A stretch of 24,366 nucleotides of DNA from Candidatus Saccharibacteria bacterium UBA2112 (GCA_002331045.1 DCYK01000032.1:1-24366), one strand, 5' to 3'; shown: positions 6,546-14,382, numbered from the stretch's first letter. Notes: generated from the letters alone by a model not told the origin. Numbers and translations are program-made.

Positions 6546-7136
6546 ATGAGTACCAAGATACCTGACTTCGAAACGGTACAATCCGAAGAAGATATTACAC
6601 GTCTTCTCGAGAATGATTCATGGCGGATGGATGTCCTCAGAGCTGCCGAGAAGCTAGACTTACCGGACTGGTGGATCGGTGCTGGGTTCTTTCGTAATCT
6701 AATTTGGGATGCTATTGAGCATAATGATTCGCCACCGACGAGGGACGTGGACCTCGTCTACTTCGACAAAAATAACACAGAGCCCGAAGTCGACTGGGCA
6801 TACGATGAGCAAATGCAGAAGGATTATGTATTTGCAGACTGGGAAATTCGCAATCAAGCGCGAATGCATTACGTCAACGATTTTGCGCCGTATTTATCGA
6901 CCCAAGACGGCATTGCCCATTGGGTGGAGACTGCAACATGTGTTGCTGTCAAACTTGAGAATGGTAAGCTGCGTTATCTTTTCTGTCACGGTACTGATGA
7001 CCTGTTTGGACTCGTTGCGCGTCCCATACCAGAATTTCAGACAACCGAACTACTGCCTGTCTTTCATGAACGGATAAAAAAGAAACAGTGGCGTGAGAGA
7101 TGGCCACATTTGAGGATTGAGGACGGAAATGATTAA
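6546..7136 (+). CDS. Nucleotidyltransferase family protein (COG3575/DUF925-like)
   Basis: This 196-residue protein resembles the small nucleotidyltransferase family represented by COG3575. The N-terminal half has WWIGAGFFRNLIWD (about 42-55), matching the G-G/A-x-x-R-N loop that binds the nucleotide. It is followed by TRDVDLVYFD (65-74), the D-x-D metal-binding pair (D67, D69). NQARMHYVNDFAPYLSTQDGIAHWVETAT follows, the family's signature stretch, here with the expected N-Q-A-R-M-H and E-T-A-T-x-V elements. The physiological target is unknown for the family. Its final codons overlap the ATG of the next gene by 8 bases (ATGATTAA), indicating translational coupling with the methyltransferase downstream. 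Confidence 0.8.
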   Translation: MSTKIPDFETVQSEEDITRLLENDSWRMDVLRAAEKLDLPDWWIGAGFFRNLIWDAIEHNDSPPTRDVDLVYFDKNNTEPEVDWAYDEQMQKDYVFADWEIRNQARMHYVNDFAPYLSTQDGIAHWVETATCVAVKLENGKLRYLFCHGTDDLFGLVARPIPEFQTTELLPVFHERIKKKQWRERWPHLRIEDGND

Positions 7137-7983
7137 ATTTGATGATTCTCAGTTCGAAGACATTATACCAACGGCCATTCTCACCGCTTATCCACGGACG
7201 TTTTCAAATATTACGTATTCAAAACAAATTTTCGAGGGTATAAGAACGTATTACGAAACAATTGATGAAAATTTGATCGTTGATCGTTTGGCGGTTGAAC
7301 TAGAGGCGCGAAGCAAGCTTATCGATCGGTTGCTTGCAGAAACTGGTTCGACCCAAATCATCGAGTTTGCGTCTGGTTTTTCCTCGCGAGGTATTGCGAT
7401 GGCTGAATTTAACCCCGATATTCAATATGTCGAGATTGACCTGCCTAAAATGGCAGATGTCAAACGAAAGGTGCTCGGGAACATTACGTCAATCCCTCAC
7501 AACTTACATATCGTAGGGGGAAATGCACTTCGTAAAGCTGATTTCGACAAAGTCTGCGATTATTTTGATGCTGATGAGCAGGTAACTATCGTTAACGAAG
7601 GACTGCTTCGCTATCTTACCTTCGATGAAAAAGCCATTGTTGCCAAGAATATACGAACAATTCTAGAGAAATTCGGGGGTGTCTGGATTAGCGGCGATGG
7701 AGGGACAAAAGCATTCCGTAATAATCAAAATAAAGCCATGCCCGAGATCAATACGACGATCCTGCATAAAACAGGACGCAATACTATTGGCAATGCATTT
7801 GAAAGTCAGGATCACTTCAAAAAGTTTTTCGGTGAGCTTGGTTTTAGTGTGGAATTTCATAGCTATACAGAAATTCAAGATGAACTCACCTCTCCGAAGG
7901 CATTAGGTCTGACACAGGATGAGGTGCGTGATAAGTTGTTGGCGTATGCTTCTGCGATGGTGTTTAGACTTAAAAAGGCTTGA
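7129..7983 (+). CDS. Class I SAM-dependent methyltransferase, leucine carboxyl methyltransferase (LCM/TcmP)-like
   Basis: The protein is 284 residues from the ATG at 7129. A TTG at 7117 would add four residues, but the ATG is preceded by GAGGACGGA and overlaps the upstream stop, so it is preferred. The SAM-binding region shows IIEFASGFSSRGIAM (about 77-91), the LCM-family equivalent of the motif I G-x-G-x-D/S-x-R loop, and then YVEIDLP (100-106), the E-x-D-L-P motif that holds the SAM ribose. NEGLLRYL matches the family E-G-x-L-x-Y-L motif. Members methylate carboxyl groups or polyketide hydroxyls; the substrate here is unknown. It is translationally coupled with its upstream and downstream neighbours, so the three proteins probably act together or at least are made together. 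Confidence 0.82.
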   Translation: MIKFDDSQFEDIIPTAILTAYPRTFSNITYSKQIFEGIRTYYETIDENLIVDRLAVELEARSKLIDRLLAETGSTQIIEFASGFSSRGIAMAEFNPDIQYVEIDLPKMADVKRKVLGNITSIPHNLHIVGGNALRKADFDKVCDYFDADEQVTIVNEGLLRYLTFDEKAIVAKNIRTILEKFGGVWISGDGGTKAFRNNQNKAMPEINTTILHKTGRNTIGNAFESQDHFKKFFGELGFSVEFHSYTEIQDELTSPKALGLTQDEVRDKLLAYASAMVFRLKKA

Positions 7984-8516
7984 CTGTGAAAAATATGATA
8001 AAGAAAAATCTAGATATCCGTGCAACTACATTGATCGACATCAAGGATATCCGCCACTTGCAGGCGAAGGTGTGGCGTATGACTTATCCAAGTGACGCAG
8101 ATGGAGTATCGGTTGAGTGGGTCCAGAAAGAAACAGAAAGTTGGCTCACTCCAGAAAAACTTCATGAAAGTGAACAATTCCTAAGCGAGAAAATCACAAG
8201 TCCAGATCATCTTCATGAAGTCGCCTATGATCATGATAGGGTCATAGGTTTTATTCACGGCTCAAGGGTAGGCAATAATCAGCGTCTCGAAGGCCTTTAT
8301 ATTGACCCCCAGTACCATGGTAAAGGCTTGGCGCAATGTTTCATGGACGACCTATTCTTATGGCTTGACCTTTCCAAAAATATCGTACTAGAAGTAGCCT
8401 CATATAACGAACGAGCAAAGGCATTTTACCGCAAATATGGTTTTAAGGATTGGTATGAGGAAAAAGAAAAATTCAAAGGTGTTATACCAAGCACGAAGAT
8501 GATTCGAAGGGCGTGA
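7980..8516 (+). CDS. GNAT family N-acetyltransferase
   Basis: This protein of about 178 residues carries motif A in LEGLYIDPQYHGKGLAQCFM (Q-x-x-G-x-G/A loop HGKGLA) and motif B in VLEVASYNERAKAFYRKYGFKDW, the standard GNAT C-terminal strand and helix. The N-terminal region contains VWRMTYPSDADGVSVEW, similar to GNATs whose motif reads W-x-x-x-Y. The start is uncertain: TTG 7980 overlaps the preceding TGA, GTG 7986 follows it directly, and ATG 7995 (MIKKN) is also possible. All of them leave the catalytic domain intact. It is the last gene of the nucleotidyltransferase-methyltransferase-acetyltransferase set. No terminator is evident after it. Confidence 0.82.
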   Translation: MTVKNMIKKNLDIRATTLIDIKDIRHLQAKVWRMTYPSDADGVSVEWVQKETESWLTPEKLHESEQFLSEKITSPDHLHEVAYDHDRVIGFIHGSRVGNNQRLEGLYIDPQYHGKGLAQCFMDDLFLWLDLSKNIVLEVASYNERAKAFYRKYGFKDWYEEKEKFKGVIPSTKMIRRA

Positions 8517-8571
8517 GATAACATATAAAGTAATCGGTAGGGTATAGTTGAGGTTCAAAGAGCTTGTGCTA

Positions 8572-8599
8572 TTGACTTTACATATTGATATGATAAAAT
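8572..8599 (+). promoter_or_regulatory. Promoter of the LPKTG surface protein
   Basis: TTGACT (8572-8577), a 16-base spacer and TAAAAT (8594-8599) match the sigma-70 consensus at 5 of 6 positions each. The predicted leader is about 44 nt and contains a GAGGTG site just before the ATG at 8650. Confidence 0.65.
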
Positions 8600-8649
8600 A
8601 AGTGTAAATTAGGGTGGAAATAGTAACGATAACGTAAACGTGAGGTGTT

Positions 8650-9921
8650 ATGGCTATCCGGGGTCTGCAATTAATCAATCGGTATATCGCGTATGCAAAA
8701 AGTAATGTCGCACTTATTGTGGCGGTGTTTGGTCTTTTTATGCTTACGATGAGCGCAGTTGGCTTTACTAATCACCAGAATGCTCAAGCCTCAAACCCTG
8801 ACAACGACATCGTTCGTGGTGGCATTTATGCGCGAGATTTGGCCGCCAAATGCCATGGTGACGTCAAAACGATCATGGATCACTACTGGATCGATTGCAA
8901 CCTGATGGGCGCTGTTGATGGCCGCGTGTGCCGTGATGGCAATGTGTATGTCGGTGATCGTGTGGTTGCACGTGATGCGAATAGTATTGGACGGCTGCCG
9001 AAGCAAGGTAGTCATCCAGTATCAATCGGTGGCCATACATACCATGAAACAGCAACCCGTGATGCATTCTTGCAGGAATGCTTGAATGCGTTTGTCAAAC
9101 TTGATCAGCATGGCAGCTTTCAATATGCGATTTTGAAGGATTGCGGCAATCCAATCTATTCCCCGAGCCCTGTGGTTGTTACGCCGCCACCGCCAGAGCC
9201 AAAAGTGATCGAAGTGTGCCGCGTGGCGGACAAAAAGGTTATTTCGATTAAAGAGAACGAATACGATGCGAACATTCACTCAAAGAATTTAGCTGATTGT
9301 GACGAAGTGTTGATTCAAGTGTGTAATTTGATTACTGATACGATTCGAACAATCGAGGAAGATGACTTTGACGCAGATTATCATACAAAAGATTTAGATA
9401 GGTGTGTCGAGGTGCCGATCAAGGTGTGTGATTTGGTAACAAAAACAGTCAAGACGATCGATGATGACAAGTTCCGACCGCGCTATCATACAAAAGACTT
9501 ATCACGATGTGACGAAAAGATGGTTCAAGCGTGCGATATCGAAACAGGACAGATCGTCACGGTTACAGAGGATCGAACAAAGTTAACACGTTTTTCGACA
9601 AATTTTGCCGACTGTGAGTCTAAGGACGTTACGGTCTGTAATCTGAGCACAAAGCAGATCATTACTATTGATGAAGATGACTTTGATGCAAGCATACATT
9701 CATATGACCAAGACGACTGTACTGAAACTGAACAGCCAGTCTCGCAGCCTCAACCTATCGGTTGTGTTGAAAATCCCAAAGCAGGTGTGACCTGCGAACT
9801 ACCGAAAACAGGTCCTGCAGACTTTTTGACGGGTGGAATCGGGATGGCGAGCTTGGCATTTGCTGGTTCATATTACAGCGGCTCACGACGAGACTTACTG
9901 AACGCTCTCCTGGGTCGATAG
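8650..9921 (+). CDS. Sortase-anchored surface protein with five 35-residue Cys repeats
   Basis: This 423-residue exported protein has an N-terminal signal/transmembrane segment (about 19-40) with a likely cleavage site near AQA-SNPD (about 47). Residues 50-170 form a cysteine-containing domain with DNDIVRGGIY at its start, an HYWI segment and IGRLPKQG. A proline-rich linker (PSPVVVTPPPPEP, 172-184) follows. Five tandem repeats of exactly 35 residues span about 189-363: the V-C cysteines are at 190, 225, 260, 295 and 330, and the D/R-C cysteines at 217, 252, 287, 322 and 357. The C-terminus has LPKTG (384-388), a weakly hydrophobic stretch and an RR pair (413-414), the layout of a sortase cell-wall sorting signal. 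The function is unknown but should lie at the cell surface, perhaps in host-cell contact. Each repeat probably forms one internal disulphide. No sortase is in the window. Confidence 0.8.
   Translation: MAIRGLQLINRYIAYAKSNVALIVAVFGLFMLTMSAVGFTNHQNAQASNPDNDIVRGGIYARDLAAKCHGDVKTIMDHYWIDCNLMGAVDGRVCRDGNVYVGDRVVARDANSIGRLPKQGSHPVSIGGHTYHETATRDAFLQECLNAFVKLDQHGSFQYAILKDCGNPIYSPSPVVVTPPPPEPKVIEVCRVADKKVISIKENEYDANIHSKNLADCDEVLIQVCNLITDTIRTIEEDDFDADYHTKDLDRCVEVPIKVCDLVTKTVKTIDDDKFRPRYHTKDLSRCDEKMVQACDIETGQIVTVTEDRTKLTRFSTNFADCESKDVTVCNLSTKQIITIDEDDFDASIHSYDQDDCTETEQPVSQPQPIGCVENPKAGVTCELPKTGPADFLTGGIGMASLAFAGSYYSGSRRDLLNALLGR
9217..9741 (+). repeat. Five tandem 105-bp coding repeats
   Basis: Codon-phased units of 105 bp encode the 35-residue V-C...D-C modules of the surface protein. 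DNA identity between units is only moderate, but the cysteine spacing (27 residues within a unit, 35 between units) is invariant in all five. Confidence 0.8.
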
Positions 9922-9977
9922 ACGACTACAATACGCCTCGTTTACGCGTGTTTCCCTCTGTGGTGAAAGGTGGTACT

Positions 9978-11285
9978 ATGGACATAATGACAAAACTTTC
10001 TACGCAACCATATAAAGGGACTCGCGATTATTACCCAGAGGATAAGCGCGTACAGAATTATATTTTTGATGTATGGCGACGTATTGTCGAAACGTATGGA
10101 TATCAAGAGTACAGTGCCCCATTACTAGAGTCGCTAGAGGTGTATACGGCAAAATCCGGTGAAGAACTCGCGGGTGAGCAAACATACACATTCACTGATC
10201 GTGGTGACCGGACAGTAGCGATTCGTCCCGAAATGACTCCGAGTATCAGCAGAATGGTTGCTGCCCGGCGGCAAGATTTGGGCTACCCCGCACGATTGTA
10301 TAGTATTGCGAATTTTATGCGATACGAGCGCCCGCAGCGTGGTCGCGAGCGAGAGTTTTGGCAACTCAATGCTGACATCTTTGGTGTAGATACTATGTTG
10401 GCTGATGCGGAGATTATTGAAATGGCCGATGCAATGATGAAGGCATTCGGTGCGGACGAGTCGATGTATGTCATCCGTATTAACCACCGGGCTTTGATTG
10501 ACCAGATAATGCATGAGTATCTTGGACTAGACAATGATCGATCACACAAGCTAATAAAACTACTCGACAGAAAAGCCAAAATGCCAGCTGAGGACTTTGT
10601 AGCTGCAGCGCGTGAGGTTTTAGGTAACGATGAGCTGGTTGTAAAGTTAGAGACATTAACGACGCTTCAGTCTATCGCGGAATTACCGGAGGAACTACAG
10701 GCATCTAGGGGCGCACTGGAATTGAAGGAGCTGTTTGATTGGTTTGATAAGGCTGACATGACAAATGTAATATTCGACATCTCTCTCATGCGTGGCTTTG
10801 ATTACTATACTGGAATGGTATTTGAGATGTTTGATTTGCATCCAGATAATAACCGCTCAATGTTTGGCGGGGGCCGTTATGATGGACTGGTCGGTTTATT
10901 CGGCGTTGAGCCTGTAGCAACTGTGGGGTTTGCGCCAGGACTCACGACCACCGAGCTGTTCTTGCGTTCACATAACCTACTTCCAGAGTTGCACAGCTCG
11001 ACGGACATTGGCATTGTTATCGCTGACGATAGTCTGGCAGCAGCACTTGATGTTGCCCGACAATTGCGCCGTGAAGGGCTCGCTGTAGCTGTTGACATAA
11101 CGGGTCGCAAACTAGATAAACAGCTCAAAGCGGCGGTTAAGAACGGTATCCGAACCCTCGTATTTATCGGTTCGCAGGAGGTAAGTGAGAATAGGTATAC
11201 CGTCAAAGATATGATAACGGGTGACGAGCAAAAGTTAGTAGTGAGTGATATTGTGGCTCTCGCAAAAATTCGCCATAACACGTAA
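9978..11285 (+). CDS. hisS: Histidine-tRNA ligase
   Basis: HisRS charges tRNA-His with histidine. The protein is 435 residues from the ATG at 9978, which has AAAGGTGG upstream; an upstream alternative start at 9948 and an ATG at 9987 are less likely. It is a class II synthetase: motif 1 region PLLESLE, motif 2 AIRPEMTPSISRMVAARR with FMRYERPQRGREREFWQLNADIFG, the HisRS-specific RGFDYYTGMVFEMF (histidine A loop) and motif 3 SMFGGGRYDGLVG. The C-terminal HGTP anticodon-binding domain begins around residue 335 (DIGIVIADDS). Length is normal for the bacterial enzyme. A possible TACAAT -10 box (9927-9932) would give a leader of about 39 nt. Confidence 0.96.
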   Translation: MDIMTKLSTQPYKGTRDYYPEDKRVQNYIFDVWRRIVETYGYQEYSAPLLESLEVYTAKSGEELAGEQTYTFTDRGDRTVAIRPEMTPSISRMVAARRQDLGYPARLYSIANFMRYERPQRGREREFWQLNADIFGVDTMLADAEIIEMADAMMKAFGADESMYVIRINHRALIDQIMHEYLGLDNDRSHKLIKLLDRKAKMPAEDFVAAAREVLGNDELVVKLETLTTLQSIAELPEELQASRGALELKELFDWFDKADMTNVIFDISLMRGFDYYTGMVFEMFDLHPDNNRSMFGGGRYDGLVGLFGVEPVATVGFAPGLTTTELFLRSHNLLPELHSSTDIGIVIADDSLAAALDVARQLRREGLAVAVDITGRKLDKQLKAAVKNGIRTLVFIGSQEVSENRYTVKDMITGDEQKLVVSDIVALAKIRHNT

Positions 11286-11327
11286 AGAATATTCAAGCCA
11301 TAAGCGGTGGTATCCATAGGTCATGTC

Positions 11328-11336
11328 TGTTATAGT
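11328..11336 (+). promoter_or_regulatory. Extended -10 of tig, predicted leaderless
   Basis: TG-T-TATAGT; the hexamer (11331-11336) ends 9 bases before the ATG at 11346, so the expected transcript has about 3 nt before the start codon. The sequence before the ATG (GTTGCGAGT) contains no Shine-Dalgarno. Confidence 0.6.
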
Positions 11337-11345
11337 GTTGCGAGT

Positions 11346-12617
11346 ATGAAGACCACAATAACCCAACTTTCAGATACTAAGATTCAGGCAACAATTTCGC
11401 TTGAAGCAAAAGAAATTAAAGACGCCGAACAGGTTGCGTTAACAAAACTAGCACGTGATATCAAAGCGCCTGGCTTTCGCAAAGGCAAGGTGCCATTGAG
11501 CATTGCCGCGAAACATGTCGATCCCAATGCACTTGCTCAACAGTCACTTGATGATGCACTGAGCAAAGCAGTTGCCCGGGCATTTACCGAAAATGATATT
11601 CAAGCGCTGGAGCGACCAGCTGTTGAAGTACAGAAATTTGTACCTGGTCAAGAATTAGAATTCACTGCAGAAGCAGAGGTGCTCCCAAAAGTGAGCTTGG
11701 GCAATTATAAGAAGCTTACTGTCAAGAAAACAGTCGACAGCGTGACGGAAAAAGACATTAGTGAAGTTATTGAACGGATGCAAAAAGGTTTTGCTGAGCG
11801 AAAAGAGGTGAAACGTCCAGCAAAAAACGGCGATGAAGCAGTTATTGATTTCGTTGGTAAAAAAGACGGTGAACCGTTCGATGGTGGTGCAGCAAAGGAT
11901 TATTCACTGGAACTCGGCTCAAATCAGTTTATTCCTGGTTTTGAGGAGGGCGTCGTCGGTCACAAAGTTGGTGATGAATTTGACATTAACCTGCAATTTC
12001 CCAAAGATTATCATGCTAAACAACTTGCAGGTGCAGATGTTGTCTTTAGCGTGACTCTTAAAGCAGTGAAAGAAATTGCGCTGCCAAAAGTGGACGCGGA
12101 TTTCGCAAAAAAAGCCGGACCATTCAAGACTGTCGCCGAACTAAAAGCTGATATCAAGCGAGAACTGAAGGAAAGCCGTGAACGCGAAGCGTTGGAAAAA
12201 TACAAAGAAGCGCTTGTCGGCAAGCTTGTCGAAAAAAGCACTGTTCCTGTACCCGAGACCTTAGTAAGTGATCAGATGCGTTCAATTGAACAGGATATGA
12301 CACAAAACTTAGCCTATCGCGGTACGACGCTGCCGGCATACCTGGAGAGTATTCATAAAACGCACGAAGAATGGCAACAGACTGACGTCAAAGAGGCAGC
12401 CGAAAATCGTATTAAGTCTAGTCTTGTCCTGTCTGAACTAAGCAAGGTAGAGAAGGTCACGGCCACGAATGAAGAACTTGCAGCGAAGGTAAGTGAATAT
12501 CAAGAGCAGTATGGTGGCCAGCAAGATTTTACCACACCAGAGATGCAGCAACAGATCGCAAATCGACTTCTGACAGAGAAGACGATTGATCGTCTTGTTG
12601 AGTTGAATGCAGCCTAA
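11346..12617 (+). CDS. tig: Trigger factor, ribosome-associated peptidyl-prolyl isomerase/chaperone
   Basis: Trigger factor binds the ribosomal exit tunnel (protein L23) and shields nascent chains. The ATG at 11346 gives 423 residues, a normal length, with the expected start MKTTITQLSD; an upstream frame-open start at 11307 would add 13 unlikely residues and lies across the promoter. The N-terminal ribosome-binding domain contains the signature GFRKGKVP (43-50). The FKBP-type PPIase domain (about 155-245) shows GDEAVIDFVGKKDGEPFDGG and FIPGFEEGVVGHKVGDEF. The helical C-terminal arms follow from about residue 250. It sits directly before clpP, a common bacterial order, and its TAA lies inside the left arm of the CIRCE-type inverted repeat. 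Confidence 0.95.
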   Translation: MKTTITQLSDTKIQATISLEAKEIKDAEQVALTKLARDIKAPGFRKGKVPLSIAAKHVDPNALAQQSLDDALSKAVARAFTENDIQALERPAVEVQKFVPGQELEFTAEAEVLPKVSLGNYKKLTVKKTVDSVTEKDISEVIERMQKGFAERKEVKRPAKNGDEAVIDFVGKKDGEPFDGGAAKDYSLELGSNQFIPGFEEGVVGHKVGDEFDINLQFPKDYHAKQLAGADVVFSVTLKAVKEIALPKVDADFAKKAGPFKTVAELKADIKRELKESREREALEKYKEALVGKLVEKSTVPVPETLVSDQMRSIEQDMTQNLAYRGTTLPAYLESIHKTHEEWQQTDVKEAAENRIKSSLVLSELSKVEKVTATNEELAAKVSEYQEQYGGQQDFTTPEMQQQIANRLLTEKTIDRLVELNAA

Positions 12618-12650
12618 CTAGCACTCGTTTGACGAGAGTGCTAGTTAGGC
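12612..12650. promoter_or_regulatory. CIRCE operator (HrcA binding site)
   Basis: TAGCACTC (12619-12626), nine bases, then GAGTGCTA (12636-12643) matches the CIRCE consensus TTAGCACTC-N9-GAGTGCTAA except for the outermost position. The palindrome extends to 15-bp perfect arms (12612-12626 with 12636-12650). The 9-base centre contains the clpP -35 hexamer. HrcA, the known repressor for CIRCE, would block the promoter. There is no T run, so it does not look like a terminator. Confidence 0.88.
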
Positions 12651-12657
12651 GTATACT
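12629..12657 (+). promoter_or_regulatory. clpP promoter, predicted leaderless start
   Basis: TTGACG (12629-12634), a 17-base spacer and TATACT (12652-12657) form a near-consensus sigma-70 promoter. The expected +1 at about 12664 is the A of the clpP ATG. The -35 lies in the loop of the CIRCE palindrome. Confidence 0.8.
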
Positions 12658-12663
12658 ACTGAT

Positions 12664-13263
12664 ATGACAAAAACGACGAATTATCTTGTCCCGACTGTAC
12701 TAGAGCGTTCACCTGAAGGCGAACGTGCATATGACATCTATAGCCGACTTCTAAAAGAACGGATTATCTTTTTGGGCGAAGACGTTAACGAACATACAGC
12801 AAACCTTGTTGTGGCGCAATTACTTTTCCTGGCCTATGAGGATTCCAAAAAGGATATTAAGTTGTATATCAATAGCCCCGGAGGTAGCGTCTATGATGGT
12901 TTTGCAATTTATGACACGATTCAATATGTCTCTCCTGATGTGCAGACGATAGGTATTGGCGTACAGGCAAGTATGGGTGCATTCTTGTTGTCTAGTGGCA
13001 CAAAGGGCAAGCGCTCGCTATTACCAAATAGCCGTGTGATGATTCACCAACCATCGGGTGGTGGTAATCAAGGCAAAATCTCTGATCAAGAGATTTCGCT
13101 ACGAGAAGGCCTCTATCTCAAGCAGAAGCTTAACGAGATTTTAGCAAAAAATACCGGTCAAAAATTATCCAAAATCGAGAAAGATACTGATCGTGATTTT
13201 TGGATGAGCGCCAAAGAAGCGGTGACATATGGTATTGCCGACCATGTCATTGCGAAAGCCTAG
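12664..13263 (+). CDS. clpP: ATP-dependent Clp protease proteolytic subunit
   Basis: ClpP forms the tetradecameric serine-protease chamber that works with ClpX or ClpC ATPases. The 199-residue protein has the catalytic serine S103 in QASMGAFLLSSG, histidine H128 in VMIHQPSGG and the aspartate D178 in DTDRDFWMSA. It also has the conserved NSPGGSVYDGFAIYDTI segment of the oligomer interface. It begins MTKTTNYLVPTVLERSPEGERAYDIYSRLL, essentially at the mature N-terminus, so no propeptide is expected. The region after the catalytic histidine (SGGGNQGKISDQEISL) differs from the common GGAQGQATDIEI. The gene is immediately downstream of tig, carries a CIRCE operator at its promoter and lacks a Shine-Dalgarno, so it is probably heat-shock controlled by HrcA and translated from a leaderless mRNA. 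Confidence 0.96.
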   Translation: MTKTTNYLVPTVLERSPEGERAYDIYSRLLKERIIFLGEDVNEHTANLVVAQLLFLAYEDSKKDIKLYINSPGGSVYDGFAIYDTIQYVSPDVQTIGIGVQASMGAFLLSSGTKGKRSLLPNSRVMIHQPSGGGNQGKISDQEISLREGLYLKQKLNEILAKNTGQKLSKIEKDTDRDFWMSAKEAVTYGIADHVIAKA

Positions 13264-13326
13264 CTATTTACAAGTAGTTGATGGACTCGTAAAATGAGGT
13301 ACACATACTAATAAAGGGTCTACACC

Positions 13327-14304
13327 ATGGGTTCCAAACAAAAAGACATCGAAGAAAAAACAACTGCTCCGAAGAAGCAACACCGATTGGCGAAGCGGAC
13401 TATTGCTGCTGCTACTGTAATGATTATCCTCTTGGGTGTTGCTGTGTGGTTCTTCTGGCCCACGCTTAGCAGTTTCCTGCCCGGAGCTGATACACGCGAT
13501 GATAGTAGCGATCGTGTTGTTAGAGAGATGACCGAAGAAGAAAAACTTGAGGCGCTACTCATGGATGATATTCAAGCGCTGAAAATAGCGGTCAATAGTG
13601 ATGAGGGTGATTTGGATGCAATTTCGGCATCATCTGCCGCTACTAAAGCTGCGATCACCGCGATTAATACTTCGTCGTTGAGCAGATTTGGCAAGGACTG
13701 TGAAGCAATAGCTCAGTTTTCTGAAACAAACGCGAAGGCTGCCACTGCTAAAAAACAAGCATCCATCAAGGATTATAGGCGCGCGAATGAACTTATACTG
13801 ACGAAGTGGAAAGTGTGGGATAGCGCAACAACTCATAGCCGCGCAAGTGCCGAATCTCTATTCGCCGACAAGCTGACTTCTCTTGAAAACACTAGAGAAC
13901 TCAATAGTGATCAAGTAGCGGCTCTCACTTTGTATCGCAATGGTATGCTTCAGACGTTTACCTTATTTTATGATGACTATGACGCAACACAGGCTATGTA
14001 CCGTCACGATTTTCTTGAGTTGCTCGAGACATACCAGTCGCTACTTGCCGTGCAAACAGAACAGTTTATTAAAGCTATCAAGGCAACAGCTTCAAGTTGT
14101 TCGGAAAATGCTCAGCAAGCATCAAATAGTATTATTCAGGCAAAGTCTCGCTATATAGCTGGAGTCGTCAATGAAACAGACGAAGCTAACGTAAAAGCAA
14201 GAGAGATTTTACGCGACCGGGAGCGTCTGCTGGAGGACTATATGAAGGCGGCTTTAAAAAAGGCTGACAGTCTCCGTGATAAACTGAGAAATATATCACT
14301 ATAG
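13327..14304 (+). CDS. Membrane-anchored helical protein of unknown function
   Basis: This 325-residue protein is not recognised. It has a basic, charged N-terminus (about 1-24), one transmembrane helix (about 25-47, TIAAATVMIILLGVAVWFFW) and a long alanine/lysine/glutamate-rich remainder expected to be helical and outside the membrane. The large domain has no evident catalytic motif. Its two cysteines (in KDCEAIAQF and SSCSENAQQ) lie far apart in sequence and could be paired. The C-terminal third (AREILRDRERLLEDYMKAALKKADSLRDKL) has coiled-coil character. AAAGGG sits eight bases before the ATG. It lies between clpP and rpoB with no clear terminator on either side, and its base composition resembles its neighbours. 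Confidence 0.72.
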   Translation: MGSKQKDIEEKTTAPKKQHRLAKRTIAAATVMIILLGVAVWFFWPTLSSFLPGADTRDDSSDRVVREMTEEEKLEALLMDDIQALKIAVNSDEGDLDAISASSAATKAAITAINTSSLSRFGKDCEAIAQFSETNAKAATAKKQASIKDYRRANELILTKWKVWDSATTHSRASAESLFADKLTSLENTRELNSDQVAALTLYRNGMLQTFTLFYDDYDATQAMYRHDFLELLETYQSLLAVQTEQFIKAIKATASSCSENAQQASNSIIQAKSRYIAGVVNETDEANVKAREILRDRERLLEDYMKAALKKADSLRDKLRNISL

Positions 14305-14318
14305 TAACTATATTCATA

Positions 14319-14379
14319 TTGACACACTAAGGGCGGTTATATTATTGTAGGTATAAGAAGTAGAGTAGCTTGGTATACT
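14319..14379 (+). promoter_or_regulatory. rpoBC promoter region, two candidate promoters
   Basis: An upstream candidate has a perfect -35 TTGACA (14319-14324), an 18-base spacer and TATTGT (14343-14348). A downstream candidate is the extended -10 TG-G-TATACT (hexamer 14374-14379). These would give leaders of about 118 and 86 nt before the rpoB ATG. Confidence 0.6.
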
Positions 14380-14382
14380 CAT

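Noticed and set aside
9217..9741. 35-residue repeats as TPR, PPR or Sel1 repeats
   Set aside because: The 35-residue period matches, but the invariant V-C and D-C cysteines and the T-I-x-E-D core do not fit helical TPR/PPR/Sel1 patterns, and the protein is exported.
12612..12650. Inverted repeat as a rho-independent terminator for tig
   Set aside because: There is no T run after the right arm, and the core matches CIRCE with the exact 9-base spacing; it also houses the clpP -35.
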